Source of the DNA: Canna indica
Lineage: Eukaryota > Streptophyta > Magnoliopsida > Zingiberales > Cannaceae
Direction of reading: 5' to 3'
DNA length: 64,000 bases
NCBI GenBank assembly: GCA_034359265.1
Contig: CP136893.1
Location: 19,910,001-19,974,000 of the forward strand
The notes under the pieces: generated by a model
What the model was told of the DNA's origin: nothing
The model's input: the letters and a program-made list of their open reading frames with translations, nothing else
Databases searched by the model: none
Translations under genes and position numbers: made by a program
In this document: positions 1-11,663 of the stretch, in pieces
How positions within the stretch are numbered: position 1 is the stretch's first letter
Layout of the letters: every line of letters begins with the position of its first letter

Positions 1-618
1 ACATATGAAGCCTCATGCTTGATGAATTTTAACATAGTTTTTGTACGAGTATCCTCTTAATTAAATCTCATGCGTTTCAGAATCCACCTGTCTTGTTTTG
101 TTGCTGTAGCAATTTATAATTTATCACTTATTAGCAGCTGAGCACTCGTCATTTGTTACTTGACTGAAGGACATGCTTGACTATTCGTTGCAATCTCCTC
201 CTACTGGATGTTGTTTAACCTATATAACATATATTTGCAATGGGTAAATTACTTGTAATCTTCTATGTTAAGTTGTTAAAATGGTTTCCACACCTGTCCT
301 AGATCAATTTGATTATTAAACATCCGCCTTGGGTTATTTATTTTTTAGGTGAGTAGCTTGTTCCTGCCTTGCAACTTACTCTGTCTTGGATGTGTTTCCC
401 TCTGAAATCACTTGCACATTTTTTGCTACTCAATTGCTATTTGCTACTTGTGTGGTTTATAAGAATCATATTATGCTAGAAGATAACAATTAGCAAGCTA
501 GAAGTTGTGGCTTGTAAAGACTAAATGTTAGGTAGTATATAATAAACATTCTCTTTCACATGGTTGAGCAAGTTGTGCTTGGAACTTACTCTTACTGTAA
601 TGTTCTTTTATTTCGCAG
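1..618. other. AT-rich stretch before a terminal exon
   Basis: I see no open reading frame of note. The stretch ends in a pyrimidine-rich tract and TTTCGCAG, a good 3' splice acceptor at 617-618, so at least its right part is probably intron of the gene whose last exon follows. Confidence 0.4.
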
Positions 619-750
619 AAGGCATCCCAGTTGAAGACACATGCAGCCCGTCTCAATGAAGCATTCTCAGTTGTGAGCCGGTCTCCCATTGTAAGAGCTT
701 CATTACCTGCTGGTGGCTTGACCCCGTGGTCTGTGGTCAGTCTTCAGTGA
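619..750 (+). CDS. Last exon of an unidentified plant gene (partial)
   Basis: A 132-base exon follows the acceptor TTTCGCAG and reads in phase 0 for 43 residues to TGA at 748-750. The peptide includes QLKTHAARLNEAFSVVSRSP and then PIVRASLPAGGLTPWS. GC content rises sharply compared with both sides and the frame has no interruption, which supports real coding. A GTAAGA inside the exon (about 689-694) could be an alternative donor. I do not recognise the family. Upstream exons should lie left of the window. The roughly 700 bases after the stop look like 3' UTR and then intergenic DNA. Confidence 0.5.
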   Translation, partial: KASQLKTHAARLNEAFSVVSRSPIVRASLPAGGLTPWSVVSLQ

Positions 751-1817
751 TATGTTTCTGATCCTTGGGTGGTGGTGTGTCAAACCTATAACTAGATGAC
801 AACCACTGCTGCCCATTGTCAATATGCATACACAGTTCGATGAAGCTTGGAATGTAGCTATTATTACTGAAAACATACTCCCGTTTAATAAACTTCACTC
901 TTATGTATCATCAGTTCACATTCGCTGTTTCTTTTTAGAGATAACTGATTAAGTTATCAACTTCTGCATAAGCTGTAGTCCTGTATATATTTGAAGTAGG
1001 ATGTTTATCTTCCAGATATGTTATAGTTGCAACTTAAATCACACCCTCAAGAAAAAAAAAGAGATTGTGGAGTGCTACAAGTATCTTGCAGGTATACCAG
1101 TTATACTGAGTATTCACATAAACTACATGCTTCTTTGCTGCTGTGAATGTGAAATATGGAGTATGCTAAAGTTGGTTTAGTAACACGGAGTTTAATCCAT
1201 TTATTGGATCCAACTAAAAAAATGTTTGAAGTGCCATTTTTGCTGTGAGAAGGATGTACCACTTTTTTCTTTCTCTTGCATTTGAGTCTTTTAGCTCTTA
1301 TCACAGGACTCTATAATAGTGATTGGTGTTACAACTCTGTGATCAAATGACTAGCATTTGAGAAGGATGATGTACAGCATGTTGTTTCCTTGGCAAGAAT
1401 CGCTATGTCTTGCTGGCAATTGCTTTATAGTATAGCTTTTGGCGGAGAATTAATAATGCTGATGGTTGGATGTATAAGCTCGCACAAACAATAACAAGTC
1501 CGGATTGATTTTAAAAAGAATGAAAAAAGTCCATTTTTAAATACAAGTTTGATGGAAATTAATTAATTTAAAAAAATTAAAAATGACAAATTTCTGAATT
1601 AAATAACTCAAACGTAAAACCCAAACAACAAAGCAATACATTAAAATGGGAAATATGATTGCCTATTGTTCGTGATGATTTTCTCAAAAACCTTGTCTCA
1701 GACATACATATATATATATAAAAGCCAGGATTAGGCTATACAAAATCCTATGATGAGAGTTAATTATATATAATTAACAAATAACATTGCATCAATTAAT
1801 TACCAGATTAAGATGAA
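751..1817. other. 3' UTR and intergenic DNA
   Basis: AT-rich sequence with no convincing coding frame. The first part is probably the 3' UTR of the preceding exon. A short TA run lies near 1709-1719. Small reading frames here look random. Confidence 0.4.
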
Positions 1818-2216
1818 TTAGAATCCAAAGAACTTCTTGCAAGCCTTTGTAAACTTGTTCTTCTTATTGGAACCCTTATTCTCGTGCCCATGATCATGAT
1901 CCTCCTCCTCGGCATTGCCAGCATCTTCGCGATCACCAACGGCAGTAGTGTTGTCGCCATGGATCCGGCTATAGGTGCCGCCCTCCCTAACAGACGCAGA
2001 CTTCCGGATGGAGAAGGTCCGCCGGAGAGTACTGGAGCTGCCGTTCGGCCGGAATCTTTGCGAGGCGGTGGAGCAGGTCCTGCTGAGCGCTGGCGCCCCG
2101 CCGCACTTCCGCTCGCCGCCCCATGAGAGGTGGTCATGAAGCTTAAGGTCAGTTGCTTGCGACATTTTGTCTTGAGCACTTCCTGCAGGACGATGGTGAT
2201 CCGGGGCGTCTTCCAT
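1818..2216 (-). CDS. Small basic/acidic plant protein, intact single exon, function unknown
   Basis: An uninterrupted 132-residue frame starts at ATG 2216-2214, a few tens of bases downstream of a GA-rich leader typical of plant 5' UTRs. Seen in the protein: a WGGERKCGG motif near residue 32, a Ser/Arg-rich middle (SSSTLRRTFSIRKSASVREG, about 60-79), an acidic-histidine stretch (EEEDHDHGHENKG, about 103-115) and a Lys/Phe-rich C terminus ending KKFFGF. No signal peptide or membrane segment is visible. The Ser/Arg block could be a phosphorylation or targeting region and the His/Asp cluster a metal-binding patch, but that is inference. It resembles small conserved plant proteins of unknown function that I cannot name. 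The local GC content is far above the flanks, consistent with selection. Confidence 0.75.
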   Translation of the reverse strand: MEDAPDHHRPAGSAQDKMSQATDLKLHDHLSWGGERKCGGAPALSRTCSTASQRFRPNGSSSTLRRTFSIRKSASVREGGTYSRIHGDNTTAVGDREDAGNAEEEDHDHGHENKGSNKKNKFTKACKKFFGF

Positions 2217-2241
2217 GGAGGATTAGAAAAACTTGGTTGTT

Positions 2242-2275
<34 letters not shown>

Positions 2276-2286
2276 GAGAGAGAGAG
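2242..2286. repeat. (GA)n microsatellite in the 5' leader
   Basis: About 22 GA units with one GG interruption, lying 25-70 bases upstream of the ATG of the minus-strand gene at 1818-2216. On the coding strand it reads CT, a common plant 5' UTR or core-promoter motif. Confidence 0.9.
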
Positions 2287-2557
2287 GAGATGGATGATGA
2301 CAATGATCGAGGAGACCTCTTATTTTGATCTCTAATTAGCAAAATGGGTTGGGGTGATGGCGGGGAGGAGTTGTCGCGGGAGAGTGATCAGAGGAGGTAA
2401 TCATCGTCTAACCGCTCTATTCGGCCCGTCTTAAGTCTGAAAACCTACTAAAAACAGTAGGAAATCCAAAATTTACTCAGCACAAGAATTGAAACATGCT
2501 TAATTAATTTGGATTAGGGATTAATACATATACGTACGTTGACCTTTCAAGTTTTTG

Positions 2558-2558
<1 letters not shown>

Positions 2559-2633
<75 letters not shown>
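2559..2633. repeat. (AT)n microsatellite
   Basis: About 37 uninterrupted TA units, roughly 340 bases upstream of the minus-strand gene at 1818-2216. Confidence 0.95.
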
Positions 2634-2635
<2 letters not shown>

Positions 2636-2866
2636 CTACCAATTATATATATAAGATCAATTTGATTCATCCACTAAGCTATCAGACCAAACCAAACATT
2701 TGGTAGACTATTGTTCTCTTGTTCCCTTGAATCTATGGAGTAAGACTTAAATTTTTCTATACAATCAATTATGTGATAGTTGCATAATTGGCTCTATTGA
2801 AAAATATTGGCGATGTAGACGACGTGCCCTACCAACTGAGTTATAGCTCTTGTCGATCATAATCAC

Positions 2867-2969
2867 CTTAACGTATATAGAGAATTTCTTGTCTATATTC
2901 CCACATGATAGTTCTCCAATCTATTTATTTTATTTACACTTAACGTATATAGAGAATTTCTTGTCTATA
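2867..2969 (+). repeat. Pair of 31-bp direct repeats
   Basis: The same 31 bases (starting CTTAACGTATATAGAG) occur at 2867-2897 and 2939-2969, separated by 41 bases. The rest of 2634-3094 shows no gene. A tRNA-like A-box fragment just to the left (about 2825-2850, minus) is too short to be a gene. Confidence 0.8.
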
Positions 2970-3094
2970 AGTTTACGTTTAGGCCTTGAGTTTTGTAGGA
3001 AGTTGTGCTGCTCGAGGAAGTATAACTTCCTAAGTTTTGTCCAATTCATATCAATCATACAAGAGGGAAAAAAGTAAACTATATAAGAAATGGA

Positions 3095-3193
3095 AATAAA
3101 ACTTCTATGAAGCCCCTCCTACCGGTGAACCTAGGTTTACTAATATTGAACCTAGTATAATTTATACTGAACCTAGAGTAAGAGTGAACCTAG
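3095..3193 (+). mobile_element. Left half of a foldback MITE split by CACTA element 1
   Basis: The segment beginning AATAAAACTTCTAT and GAAGCCCCTCC is the reverse complement, with few mismatches, of the segment ending at 11016. Both halves carry repeats of GAACCTAGG / CCTAGGTTC. Without the 7.7-kb CACTA insertion the two halves form one hairpin-like element of about 190 bp. Family not identified. Confidence 0.7.
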
Positions 3194-4195
3194 CACTACT
3201 AAAATATACTACATCAGCAACGGGGATCAGCGACGGCCGCCAGAGCCGTCAGAATCATTCACGACTTTGCGTTCAGGCCTAGACAGCCGTGGCTGATGTA
3301 ACAAAATCAGCCGCGGCTCGCATACGATCGAGCAAAGCCGTCGCTCTTAGATCATGGCGCGCACGACGCGCGAAATAAAATGGGTTAGTAGCCACGGCTT
3401 AGCGAGGGCCCCGGAGCCGTTGGTGATGAGAATAACTGGGTGCGCGGAATAAAATATGTTAGTAGCGACGGCTACGCTACGCCGTCAGTGATATGAGTAA
3501 GTCATTAGCCACGGCTGGCTGCGATTTTGTCGCTTACCACGAACGCAGCGCGAATATAAAACACTTTAACCGACGGCTAGCGAAGCCGTCGGCAATAATA
3601 AAGTTACAGATCCACGGTTCTCTGACGGCCGATGCGCCGTCGGTGAAAATCCTTTTTATTTGCGTTCTCGCCCGACCCTTCCTCTTTCTTCTTCTTTCTT
3701 CTCTGCTCGCTGTCGTCCGTCGCTGCTGAGTTGTCGCGGAGTCGCTGCCTTGTCGCCGCCGTCAATTGCCGCCGGTATGCTTCAATTCCTCTCCTCCTCC
3801 TCCTCCTCCGTTAAATCCCTAGCGCCGCCCTTTCGCCCGCGCTGCCTCTCCGCGCCGGCGTCGACTCGGCGTCCATCTCCGCGCCAACCTCAACCAGGCC
3901 GGCACCGCATTGGGGCCGATTACCATCGGCCCCAATGCCGACGAGCAGTAGCCGACAGTGATGCCAGCTACTGCTTGAGATTAGGGTTTTATTACCCTAA
4001 TCAAACTCTGATTAGGGTAATTAATCCCTAATCAAAGTTTGATTAGGGATTAATTACCCTAATCACAGTATGATTAGGTTTTTTTAAATTTTTTATTGTT
4101 AATTATTAGAAATTAATTGTTAATAATTAGAAATTAATTATTAATTAGGTTAAGTATTAGTTTAATATTAATTAATAGTCGTGCGGAAACATCCA

Positions 4196-4535
4196 CTGAG
4201 GACTCACGCCGGAATCATCCATAGTGGACTCACGGCCAAATCGTCCACTTTGGACTCGCGGTCAAATCGTCCATGATGGACTCGCACTGGAATCGTCCAC
4301 AATGAATGGACTCGTGCGTACCGGAATCATCCACAATGGATGGACTCGTGCCGGAATCGTCCACTTTGGACTCGCACGGAATCGTCCACTTTGGACTCGT
4401 GTCGGAATCGTCCACTTTGGACTCGCACGGAATCGTCCACTTTGGACTCACGTAGAATCGTCCACAATAGATGGACTCGTGCCGGAATCGTCCATTTTGG
4501 ACTCGCGCGAAATCGTCCACTATGGACTCACACCG
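4196..4535 (+). repeat. Tandem minisatellite in CACTA element 1
   Basis: More than ten copies of a 25-31-bp unit built on GGAATCGTCCACTTTGGACT. Each copy contains the imperfect palindrome GTCCACNNTGGAC. It lies between the left subterminal region and the transposase. CACTA element 2 has a related 26-bp array at the equivalent place (38040-38150). Confidence 0.9.
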
Positions 4536-4717
4536 ACATCCATAAAGTTAGAAAAAAATCAAGACGAGTTGATACGTTTCACGTACGATTGACGAGTCAA
4601 GTTTTAATTTTGCAAAACCTTAGATCCGTTCGGGGGTTGTATGTTCGTGTAAACGAAGTTAATGATCTTTTATACGACGTACAACCCTTGAATTGTCCCT
4701 AATTGGACAATTTGGGA

Positions 4718-4914
4718 GCATAGTTATTTATATTACACTTAGTTTATTTTTTTTAGTCATTAACTTTATTTTTAAATTTTGACTTGTATCTCCCTTGTTC
4801 TCCGATACGCACCCAAATGATATGCGTATTCGGAGAACTATAGGGAGATGCTGCCAAAATTTAGAATGAAGTTAATGATTAAAAAAAATACTAAGTTTAA
4901 TATGAATAACATGA
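4718..4914. repeat. Long inverted repeat (hairpin) upstream of the transposase, element 1
   Basis: Two arms of about 90 bases are imperfect reverse complements. They meet at GATACGCACCC / GATATGCGTATC-like centre sequence between TTCTCCG and CGGAGAA. A homologous hairpin sits at the same place in CACTA element 2 (37651-37840), where the arms match almost perfectly. Confidence 0.85.
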
Positions 4915-4984
4915 ATCCCGAATGGAATAGGACCATCCCACCTAAAGACATTACCTAAAGATATTGCAAACTTTTTGACAGAGC

Positions 4985-7900
4985 ATGTCGGGCGATCGAA
5001 GTTGGATGTACCGATGAATTCATCGTGGAGCTATAACGGATGAATTTTGAGTAGGCGTAACTTACTTCTTAAATTTCGCCTACTCGAATGAAAAATTCCT
5101 TAGTAGTGATAAAATTCGATGTTCGTGCCGGACATGTTTGAACATAAGATTTTTGGACCGAGAAACAGTCACACTGCATCTGTATATAAAAGGATTCACA
5201 CCAAGATATTTTGTATGGAATTGTCACGGGGAGTCACGTCAAGTCGAGACGTCGAGCAATCCTGTTATCCAAACTCATGGTGAATATTCTTCTGTTGATG
5301 TTTCTTCTTCCAATCCACCTAATCCTTATAGAACAATGATTCTGGATAGTCTTGGAGGAAAATTCTATTTAAATGATAATATTGAGTCAGTTACTGAGAC
5401 AGTAGTGCCACCAGATACTATGACAGTTGAAGTCACTGAGAACAACTTGAGATACAGATTGAATTGCCGAATAAGGAGGCTGCAGAATTTTACAATATGT
5501 TGAAAGCTGCCGATGAACCTTTGTATGAGAATTGTCCTAATTATACAAGATTTTCGGCAATGACACAACTCATGAACATCAAGTCCGATTGTAATATCAG
5601 CGGGGTTGTGTTTGATCGGATTGCAGGCTTTATCAGTGGTATGTTACCTCCAAATAACAAGTTTGAGCCAACCTTTTATAAGATAAAAAAGTTAATGTGA
5701 AAATTAGGGTCTGGATACGAAAAGATACACGCGTGCCCAAAATAACTGTATTTTATATTATAAAGAAAATGCACAGTTAGAACAATGTCCGATATGTGAA
5801 CATCCTCGTTACAAGGAGAAGAAATCAGTCCGACAAACAAATATTCCCTTTAAGGTGCTTCGGTATTTTCCATTGACACCGAGGCTTCAAAAGATATTCA
5901 TGTCAGAAAAGACTGCCCCTATATGAGTTGGCATGCAAGAAGTCGTGATGATACAGTAATTACTCATCCATCCGACAGTGAAGCATAGAAACATTTGGAT
6001 TGGTGTTATCCATCATTTGCTGGGGAGACTAGAAATATCAGTTGGGATTATGCACAGATGGTTTTAATCCGTTTGGTAATTCGGCAACTCCGTATTCAGT
6101 ATGGCCAGTGCTGTTAACAGTTTATAATTTGCCGCCCTCAATGTGTATGAAAGATGAATTTATCTATCTTTCAATGATTATTCAGGGTCCTAGGGGTCCT
6201 CGCAAAAAAATTGACATATTTCTCCGTCCCCTAATTGATTAACTCAAAATATTGTGGGCTGAGGGAGTTGTCACTTATGATTGTTACCGAAAGTAAAACT
6301 TCACTTTACAAGCTGCTATATTGTGGACAATCAATGATTTCCCGACCTATGGCATGTTGTCTGGTTGGAGCACGCATGGTCGACTCTCTTGTCCGTATTG
6401 CATGGAACACTCAAAATCCTTCAGTCTTGAGAATGGTCGGAAAATTTCCTTCTTTGATTGTCATCGTCGATTCCTATTGTCTAACCATTAGTATCAAAGG
6501 AATCGTGACAAATTTATCAAAAGTAGAGTCGAAAGAAATGAGCCACCACCGATGTTGTCTGGTGAACAAATGTTAGCACGTGTTCAATTGCTTCCAGATA
6601 TTACTTTTGGTCGGAATGTAAGAATCTCAGGCTTTGGTCAAACACATAACTGGGTGAAGAAAAGTATCTTTTGGGAATTGCCGTATTGGAGTTCATTACT
6701 GATTCGACATAATTTAGACGTCATGCACATTGAAAAAAATATGTTTGATAATATTTTTAACACAATGATGGATATTTCCGGCAAAACTAAAGATAATGTG
6801 AAGGCCCGACATGATGTAAAAATACTTTGCAAGAAGCCTGAGTTAGAGTTGCAAGAGGTCAACGGACGATTTCATAAGCCAAAGGCGTCGTATGTGTTAA
6901 ATAAACAACAGATGAAAGATGTGTATCAATGGATCAAAGAACTCAGATTACCCAATGGATATGCCTCAAACTTATCTCGGTGTGTAAACGTCGATGAATG
7001 CAAAATATTGGGGATGAAGAGCCACGATTGTCATATATTCATGCAGAGATTGCTCCCGGTTGCATTTCGAGATCATGTACATGATAAGATTTGGGGTTCG
7101 TTGACAGAATTAAGTATGTTTTTCAGAAACATTTGTGCAAATGTACTTCGAGTCGAAGATATGACAACACTTGAAAATAATATTGTTAAAATCATATGCA
7201 AGCTGGAGCAGTTTTTCCCTCATGCATTTTTTGACTCAATGGAGCATCTACCGATACATTTGGCATACGAGGCACGAGTTGGTGGCCCACGTTCAATACC
7301 GGTGGATGTACTTATTTGAAAGATACATGAATCCTCTAAAGAAAAAAATAAAGAACACCGCCGCAGTTGAAGGTTCCATATCAGAAGCATATATAATTCA
7401 AGAAATTTTAACTTTCTGCTCATTTTATTTTGAATCAACCATCAAGACAAGACTTAATCGTCTTCCATGGAACGATGACGGTGGAGCTCGACCATCAGAC
7501 GGGGGAGCTCGACCATCAGATGGTTGTTTAAATATCTTTTGTTACCCCGGTCGTGCTTTGGGTTCTCGTTCATCTCAATTCTTAAATGATGAAGAGTATC
7601 ATTTGGTCCACTTGTACGTTTTACTAAACTGTCCAGAGATTGAGAAGTTCATTGAAATATTTGACATTGAGATGGTGAGAAAATACTCAATTTACAACGA
7701 TGAGGAATTAGAAAAATTACGGAATCGTGAGTTCCCTAATTAGTTTCAAGCTTACAACACAGAACATAGAGATGAAATAGATAACCAAATCTTTGAGTTT
7801 GCTAGCGGACCGACACGACTTGTACAGTGTTATAATGGTTATTTTGTCAATGGATATAAATTTCACACACTTGAATATTCATCTACAAAAAAAACTATGA

Positions 7901-8496
7901 ATGACGGGGTCTGCGTCAAAGGGACAACGTATGCTGAATGTGATGTTGACTTTTACAGACTATTGGAAGAAGTCATTGAATTACATTTTTTTTGATGTAA
8001 ATCAATTGCCCTTTTTAAATGTCATTGGTTCGATACAAGCGATAAGGGCATGAGAGTTCATCCAAAGTATAAACAACTGGTCGAGGTCAATTACAAATCA
8101 AAATTGGCTTCAAATGAACCATTTATATTGGCATCTCAAGCTGAACAAGTATATTATATGCAGTATTCGTCTCAAAAGAAAGACATGACAGATTGACGTG
8201 TAGTCTGTAAGACTAAAGCCAGAGAAAAAATTGACCCGATAGTTGGAGATAATGAGCTAGCAGATGACTTCTATCAAGAAGAAGATCCTTCCGAAGTGGA
8301 ACGAGTTAGTCCAATACTCGAGGATGATGATACAGAGTTAGTTCAATTGGAAATAGAATACGTTGATGACGATGATAATGAAGTTGAGGAAGGACAGAAT
8401 GAAGATGAGGGAGACGAAGAAGAATTTCAAGATTCAGATACAAAAGAACAAGAAGAAGAGTATTACACGGATGATGATAATGACGATGATGAATAA
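4985..8496 (+). pseudogene. TNP2-like CACTA transposase, disrupted
   Basis: Translation in shifting frames gives the full order of a plant CACTA transposase: the transposase-associated N-terminal domain (MSGDRSWMYR at 4985, then FLDRETVTLHLY), the Transposase_21/TNP2 core with GLCTDGFNPFG and HNLDVMHIEKN (positions of the presumed catalytic acidic residues), then DUF4218 and DUF4216 regions, and an acidic Asp/Glu tail ending in TAA at 8494-8496. The family cuts at the CACTA termini. Several frameshifts and stops break it: the frame is lost just after the start, again near 5440-5700, near 6240-6300, at TAG 7741 and near 7996. The related copy in element 2 is far better preserved. Not functional as it stands. 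Confidence 0.9.
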
Positions 8497-8581
8497 TTGT
8501 AAATATGAAGTATATATTCAATTATTAAATATATCTATTAATCTATTATATATAATCTAATTATACTAAATTTTTACAGCT

Positions 8582-10308
8582 ATGGTTCGAGATATCAGTT
8601 CTCGAGGAGGCATTCCTCGTCGGACCCCCCGACGATTACCACCCGCCCCACCTGTACCCACTGACCCTTCGCCTTCCACCACCATCCCCCCACCTCTGGC
8701 CACCATTCCCCCCACCTAGTTCGGCCACCATTCTCCCACCTAGTTCGGCCACCATTACCCCACCAGATCCATCCACCATTCCCCCAGCCGATCTGGACAT
8801 CACCCCCCCCCCCCCCCCCCCGCCCACCTCCAGCCACCATCGCTTCAGCTGATCTAGGCCAGTCGACATCGAGACGTAGGCCACGAGGGCTTAGCAGAAT
8901 TCTCCCTCTGCCACCCGAGGGACAATTGCGCAGAGTAGTTACTGTGCACGGAAGAAGGTAAGTATATGCATTAATTATTTCTTATAATTCAAAATATCAT
9001 AATATGAATTTATATTTGGTACAGATTTGAGCAGGAGGACGTCCCCCGCACGATAGCGGGGACTATCCGAAAGTTTATGCACGGGGCGTGTCCTACATGG
9101 TCTCATGTGCCTCGTGAGCATATGAATTTATTGTGGCAAGAGTTCATGGTAAGTATATTTATTAAATTAATGTTAATATTAAATATTCATCGATAATAAT
9201 AATTTTTTTTTTGCAGGGTCATTATACATGGCCGGAGGACCAGACCACTTTTGTGGAGGCTGCATGGGAGCGTGTTGCCCGCGCTCGCTATAACGGGCTG
9301 CTTTAGCAGGCCCGTCAGACCGTGATGAGATGGCTAGGGGTCACACAGATAGGGCAGACTCGGGGACACGCCCCCGAGTGGATTCCTAGCCCTGTGTGGG
9401 ACCAGTTCGTTGAGCGGTGGGACACTCCTGAGTGGCAGGAGGTCTCTCGGACTGCGTCAAGAAATCGCATGTCCTGGGGGAATGGCACGGGGGCACGCCA
9501 CACAGGTGGCTCAATCTCTTTTGCGGTGCATGAGCGTCGTATGGTATGTATAATTTTCTTACTTGTAATTAAATTATATATTGTTTATAATGATACTAAT
9601 TTATTTGTTTTTTAATGTAAGATGCGCGTGACAGAGGACGGCACCGTCCCATGCCCGTTGATGATGGAGGTGTTTGAGCGCACCCATCGTCGTCGACGAG
9701 GAGCGGGGAACTACGTTAATAGCAGAGCCTCCATCATAATGGTAAGTATTTATATATGTCCATTTGATTTACACAATTTTTATTTATACTTTATATATAT
9801 TTAAAATATAAACACGTGTAGGAAACTTACTCGAGGACTGTGATCGAGCGTGGAGGGACACCGGAGGAGTTCGACGCAGGAGCTTGGGTGGAGGCCGCAG
9901 GTGGTTGGGAGCACGACCGTGTTTATGGCTTTGTAGACAGTGGCCATGCACGCGATGTGCTCATGCCACTAAGGGCACCAACCCCTCCGACTGCGGATGA
10001 GCAACCCTTGTCTTCCCGAGCGCAAGACCAGAGCCGGATAGCAGCCATGGAGTCGGAGCTCACCCAACAAAGATAGGCGATGGAGGAGCAGAGGCAGGTG
10101 ATGGAGGGGCAGAGGCTGACGATGGAGGAGCAAATGTAGGAGTTGAGACGGGCGAATGACGAGTTGAGACAACATGCAGACACTCCTTTCTCAGATTGCG
10201 TCTCATGCTGGGCTTCTACCTATGATGTCGCAGCCGTCGTCGTCCTCGACCCAATCGACGCTCCCGACCCAGTCATTGTCGACTCCACCGCCTCCACCGC
10301 AGCCGTGA
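8582..10308 (+). pseudogene. TnpA-like CACTA accessory protein (Plant_tran Ptta/En/Spm type), disrupted
   Basis: Five exons with good splice sites: 8582-8957, 9025-9148, 9217-9543, 9622-9741 and 9822-10308 (donors GTAAGT, GTAAGT, GTATGT, GTAAGT). Element 2 has exons of almost the same sizes (exon 2 is 124 bases and exon 4 is 120 in both), which confirms the model. The product has a Pro-rich N terminus, a middle containing ATWSHVPREHM-like and ARHTGGSISF motifs, and a C-terminal Gln/Glu coiled coil (repeats of MEEQRQ/MEGQRL). Such proteins bind the subterminal repeats and assist excision. Breaks seen: a stop in exon 1 (about 8718), TAG in exon 3 (near 9303), and TAG at 10073-10075 and near 10137 in exon 5. 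A run of 19 C (8803-8821) in exon 1 probably also shifts the frame. Confidence 0.85.
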
Positions 10309-10925
10309 GCTTTTGATTTTTGTATTTTATTTATATTTTGAAACTTGGATGCACGAGTTGATATTTTGATAATTGTTTGCCTCCGGTTTGAGGCTCATAT
10401 TGATGATATTTATGTAAAATTTGTATGTTTGTTTTCTAATGCATGTGTATGATGTTTTTTTATTGTAATATGTGATTGAAAATTATTTGTAGTCGATATA
10501 TCATTGTATACAAGAATTTATAAAATTTCCAGTTTTTCAGTTACAGGATACACTTTTAGCCACGGCTTACCCATGGTTCACAGTCACTAAGCCGTGGCTG
10601 AAAGCTTATCGAAAATGGCTGATGGCCTGGGCAACACCAAATATCACGATTGCTAATAACATCACCGACGGGACTCGGCCGTGGCTGATGGGTTGTTATC
10701 AGTGACAGCTCTCCGAGTCGTCACTGATGTTTTTATATCAGCGACAGCGCACGGGGCTATCGCTGATGATTATGTGTGACGGTCGAGCTCGGCCGTCACA
10801 ACACATCTGAGACGCACACATCAGCGACGGTTGTTTGCCATGGTTAACGTCGTCCGTGATATACATCACCGACGGTTCAGCCACGTTATCAACCTTCGCT
10901 GATGACCACAATTCTAGTAGTGTAG

Positions 10926-11016
10926 CATTTTCACTCAGGTTCAATATTAATGATCCTAGGTTCAATTTTAGTAAACCTAGGTTCAATCATAAGAGGGGCT
11001 CGATAGAAATTTTATT
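10926..11016 (+). mobile_element. Right half of the foldback MITE split by CACTA element 1
   Basis: Pairs with 3095-3193. It contains CCTAGGTTCAAT repeats and AAGAGGGGCTCGATAG, the inverse of the left arm. The CACTA TSD (TAG, 10923-10925) lies directly before it. Confidence 0.7.
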
Positions 11017-11655
11017 CAAGAAATGGTACTTCTCACGTGACTTTCTATGAACCAACTGAGACCTTAGAAATACTATTTCACCTATATTCCCCCAAAGCAA
11101 TGGGCTCTTTTTGTGGTGATAAATAACCAACTATACTAAAATGATATTATTGATGTGTTAATTCAACCTAGCTAATATTTAAAGTTTTTAATTTATTTGT
11201 TATTTGATTATGATATTAAATGTTAAACCTGGAATATCAAATTCTAATTTTTACTAATCTTTCGATTTTTTTAAATCTTTTGGAATTTTATTTAAAAGTA
11301 GAGACTTATTTGTGAAAAAATGAGTTTTTGATGGACTTTTTTTCTAAAAATGCTTAAGCTTAGGTATAGTTAAATCTTAAGCCTAGATTTTTAGAAGGGG
11401 TCTCATTTTGGTGTTAATTAGTAGTTACACGTGAGAACGAACCATGAGAGGACTGGTGATCAAGAGGAGGAGTTCGCACTTTAGGAGGATTTTTAGCATT
11501 TGAGGTATGATTCTTATTAAATTATTCTTGCAACGCTTCAATCATGTATATCATGTTATGGCGATTTCATGCGTTTTGATCGGTATTGTATGGAGTTTGA
11601 TGTGTTGGTGTTTCATTAATTTCGTAATCTTTGGGGTTGGCGTTGCTAGCCACTA
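11017..11655. other. Flank without visible gene
   Basis: AT-rich sequence with no coding frame and no clear repeat. It continues the host sequence into which the hAT-type element at 11664 inserted. Confidence 0.4.
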
Positions 11656-11663
11656 GGCGTGGC

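Larger units (their letters stand above)
3194..10922 (+). mobile_element. CACTA (En/Spm) transposon, element 1
   Basis: The left end reads CACTACTAAAAT and the right end is its near-inverse (ATTCTAGTAGTG). Both are bounded by the 3-bp TSD TAG (3191-3193 and 10923-10925), the hallmark of CACTA transposons. Both subterminal regions (3220-3660 and 10550-10915) are dense with direct and inverted copies of short GACGGC / GCCGTC motifs, the usual binding sites of the TnpA-type protein. Inside, on the plus strand, come a TNP2-like transposase and then a TnpA-like gene, the standard two-gene CACTA layout. Both genes are broken, so this copy could move only with help in trans. Positions 3660-3960 are GC- and CT-rich and probably hold the promoter or leader. 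Confidence 0.95.

Noticed and set aside
1101..1304. 67-codon minus-strand frame near the first exon
   Set aside because: Lys-rich translation of AT-rich DNA, no domain, probably 3' UTR.
2825..2856. tRNA-like A-box fragment on the minus strand (ATAACTCAGTTGGTAGGGC)
   Set aside because: Only a D-arm-like piece is present. No anticodon arm, T-arm or acceptor pairing follows, and no SINE body could be recognised.
4196..4535. CRISPR-like array (regular repeats)
   Set aside because: The repeat units abut with no unique spacers and lie in a plant CACTA transposon. It is a minisatellite.
8595..8884. Gly/Trp-rich minus-strand frames
   Set aside because: Antisense of the Pro-rich first exon of the TnpA-like gene and its poly-C run.
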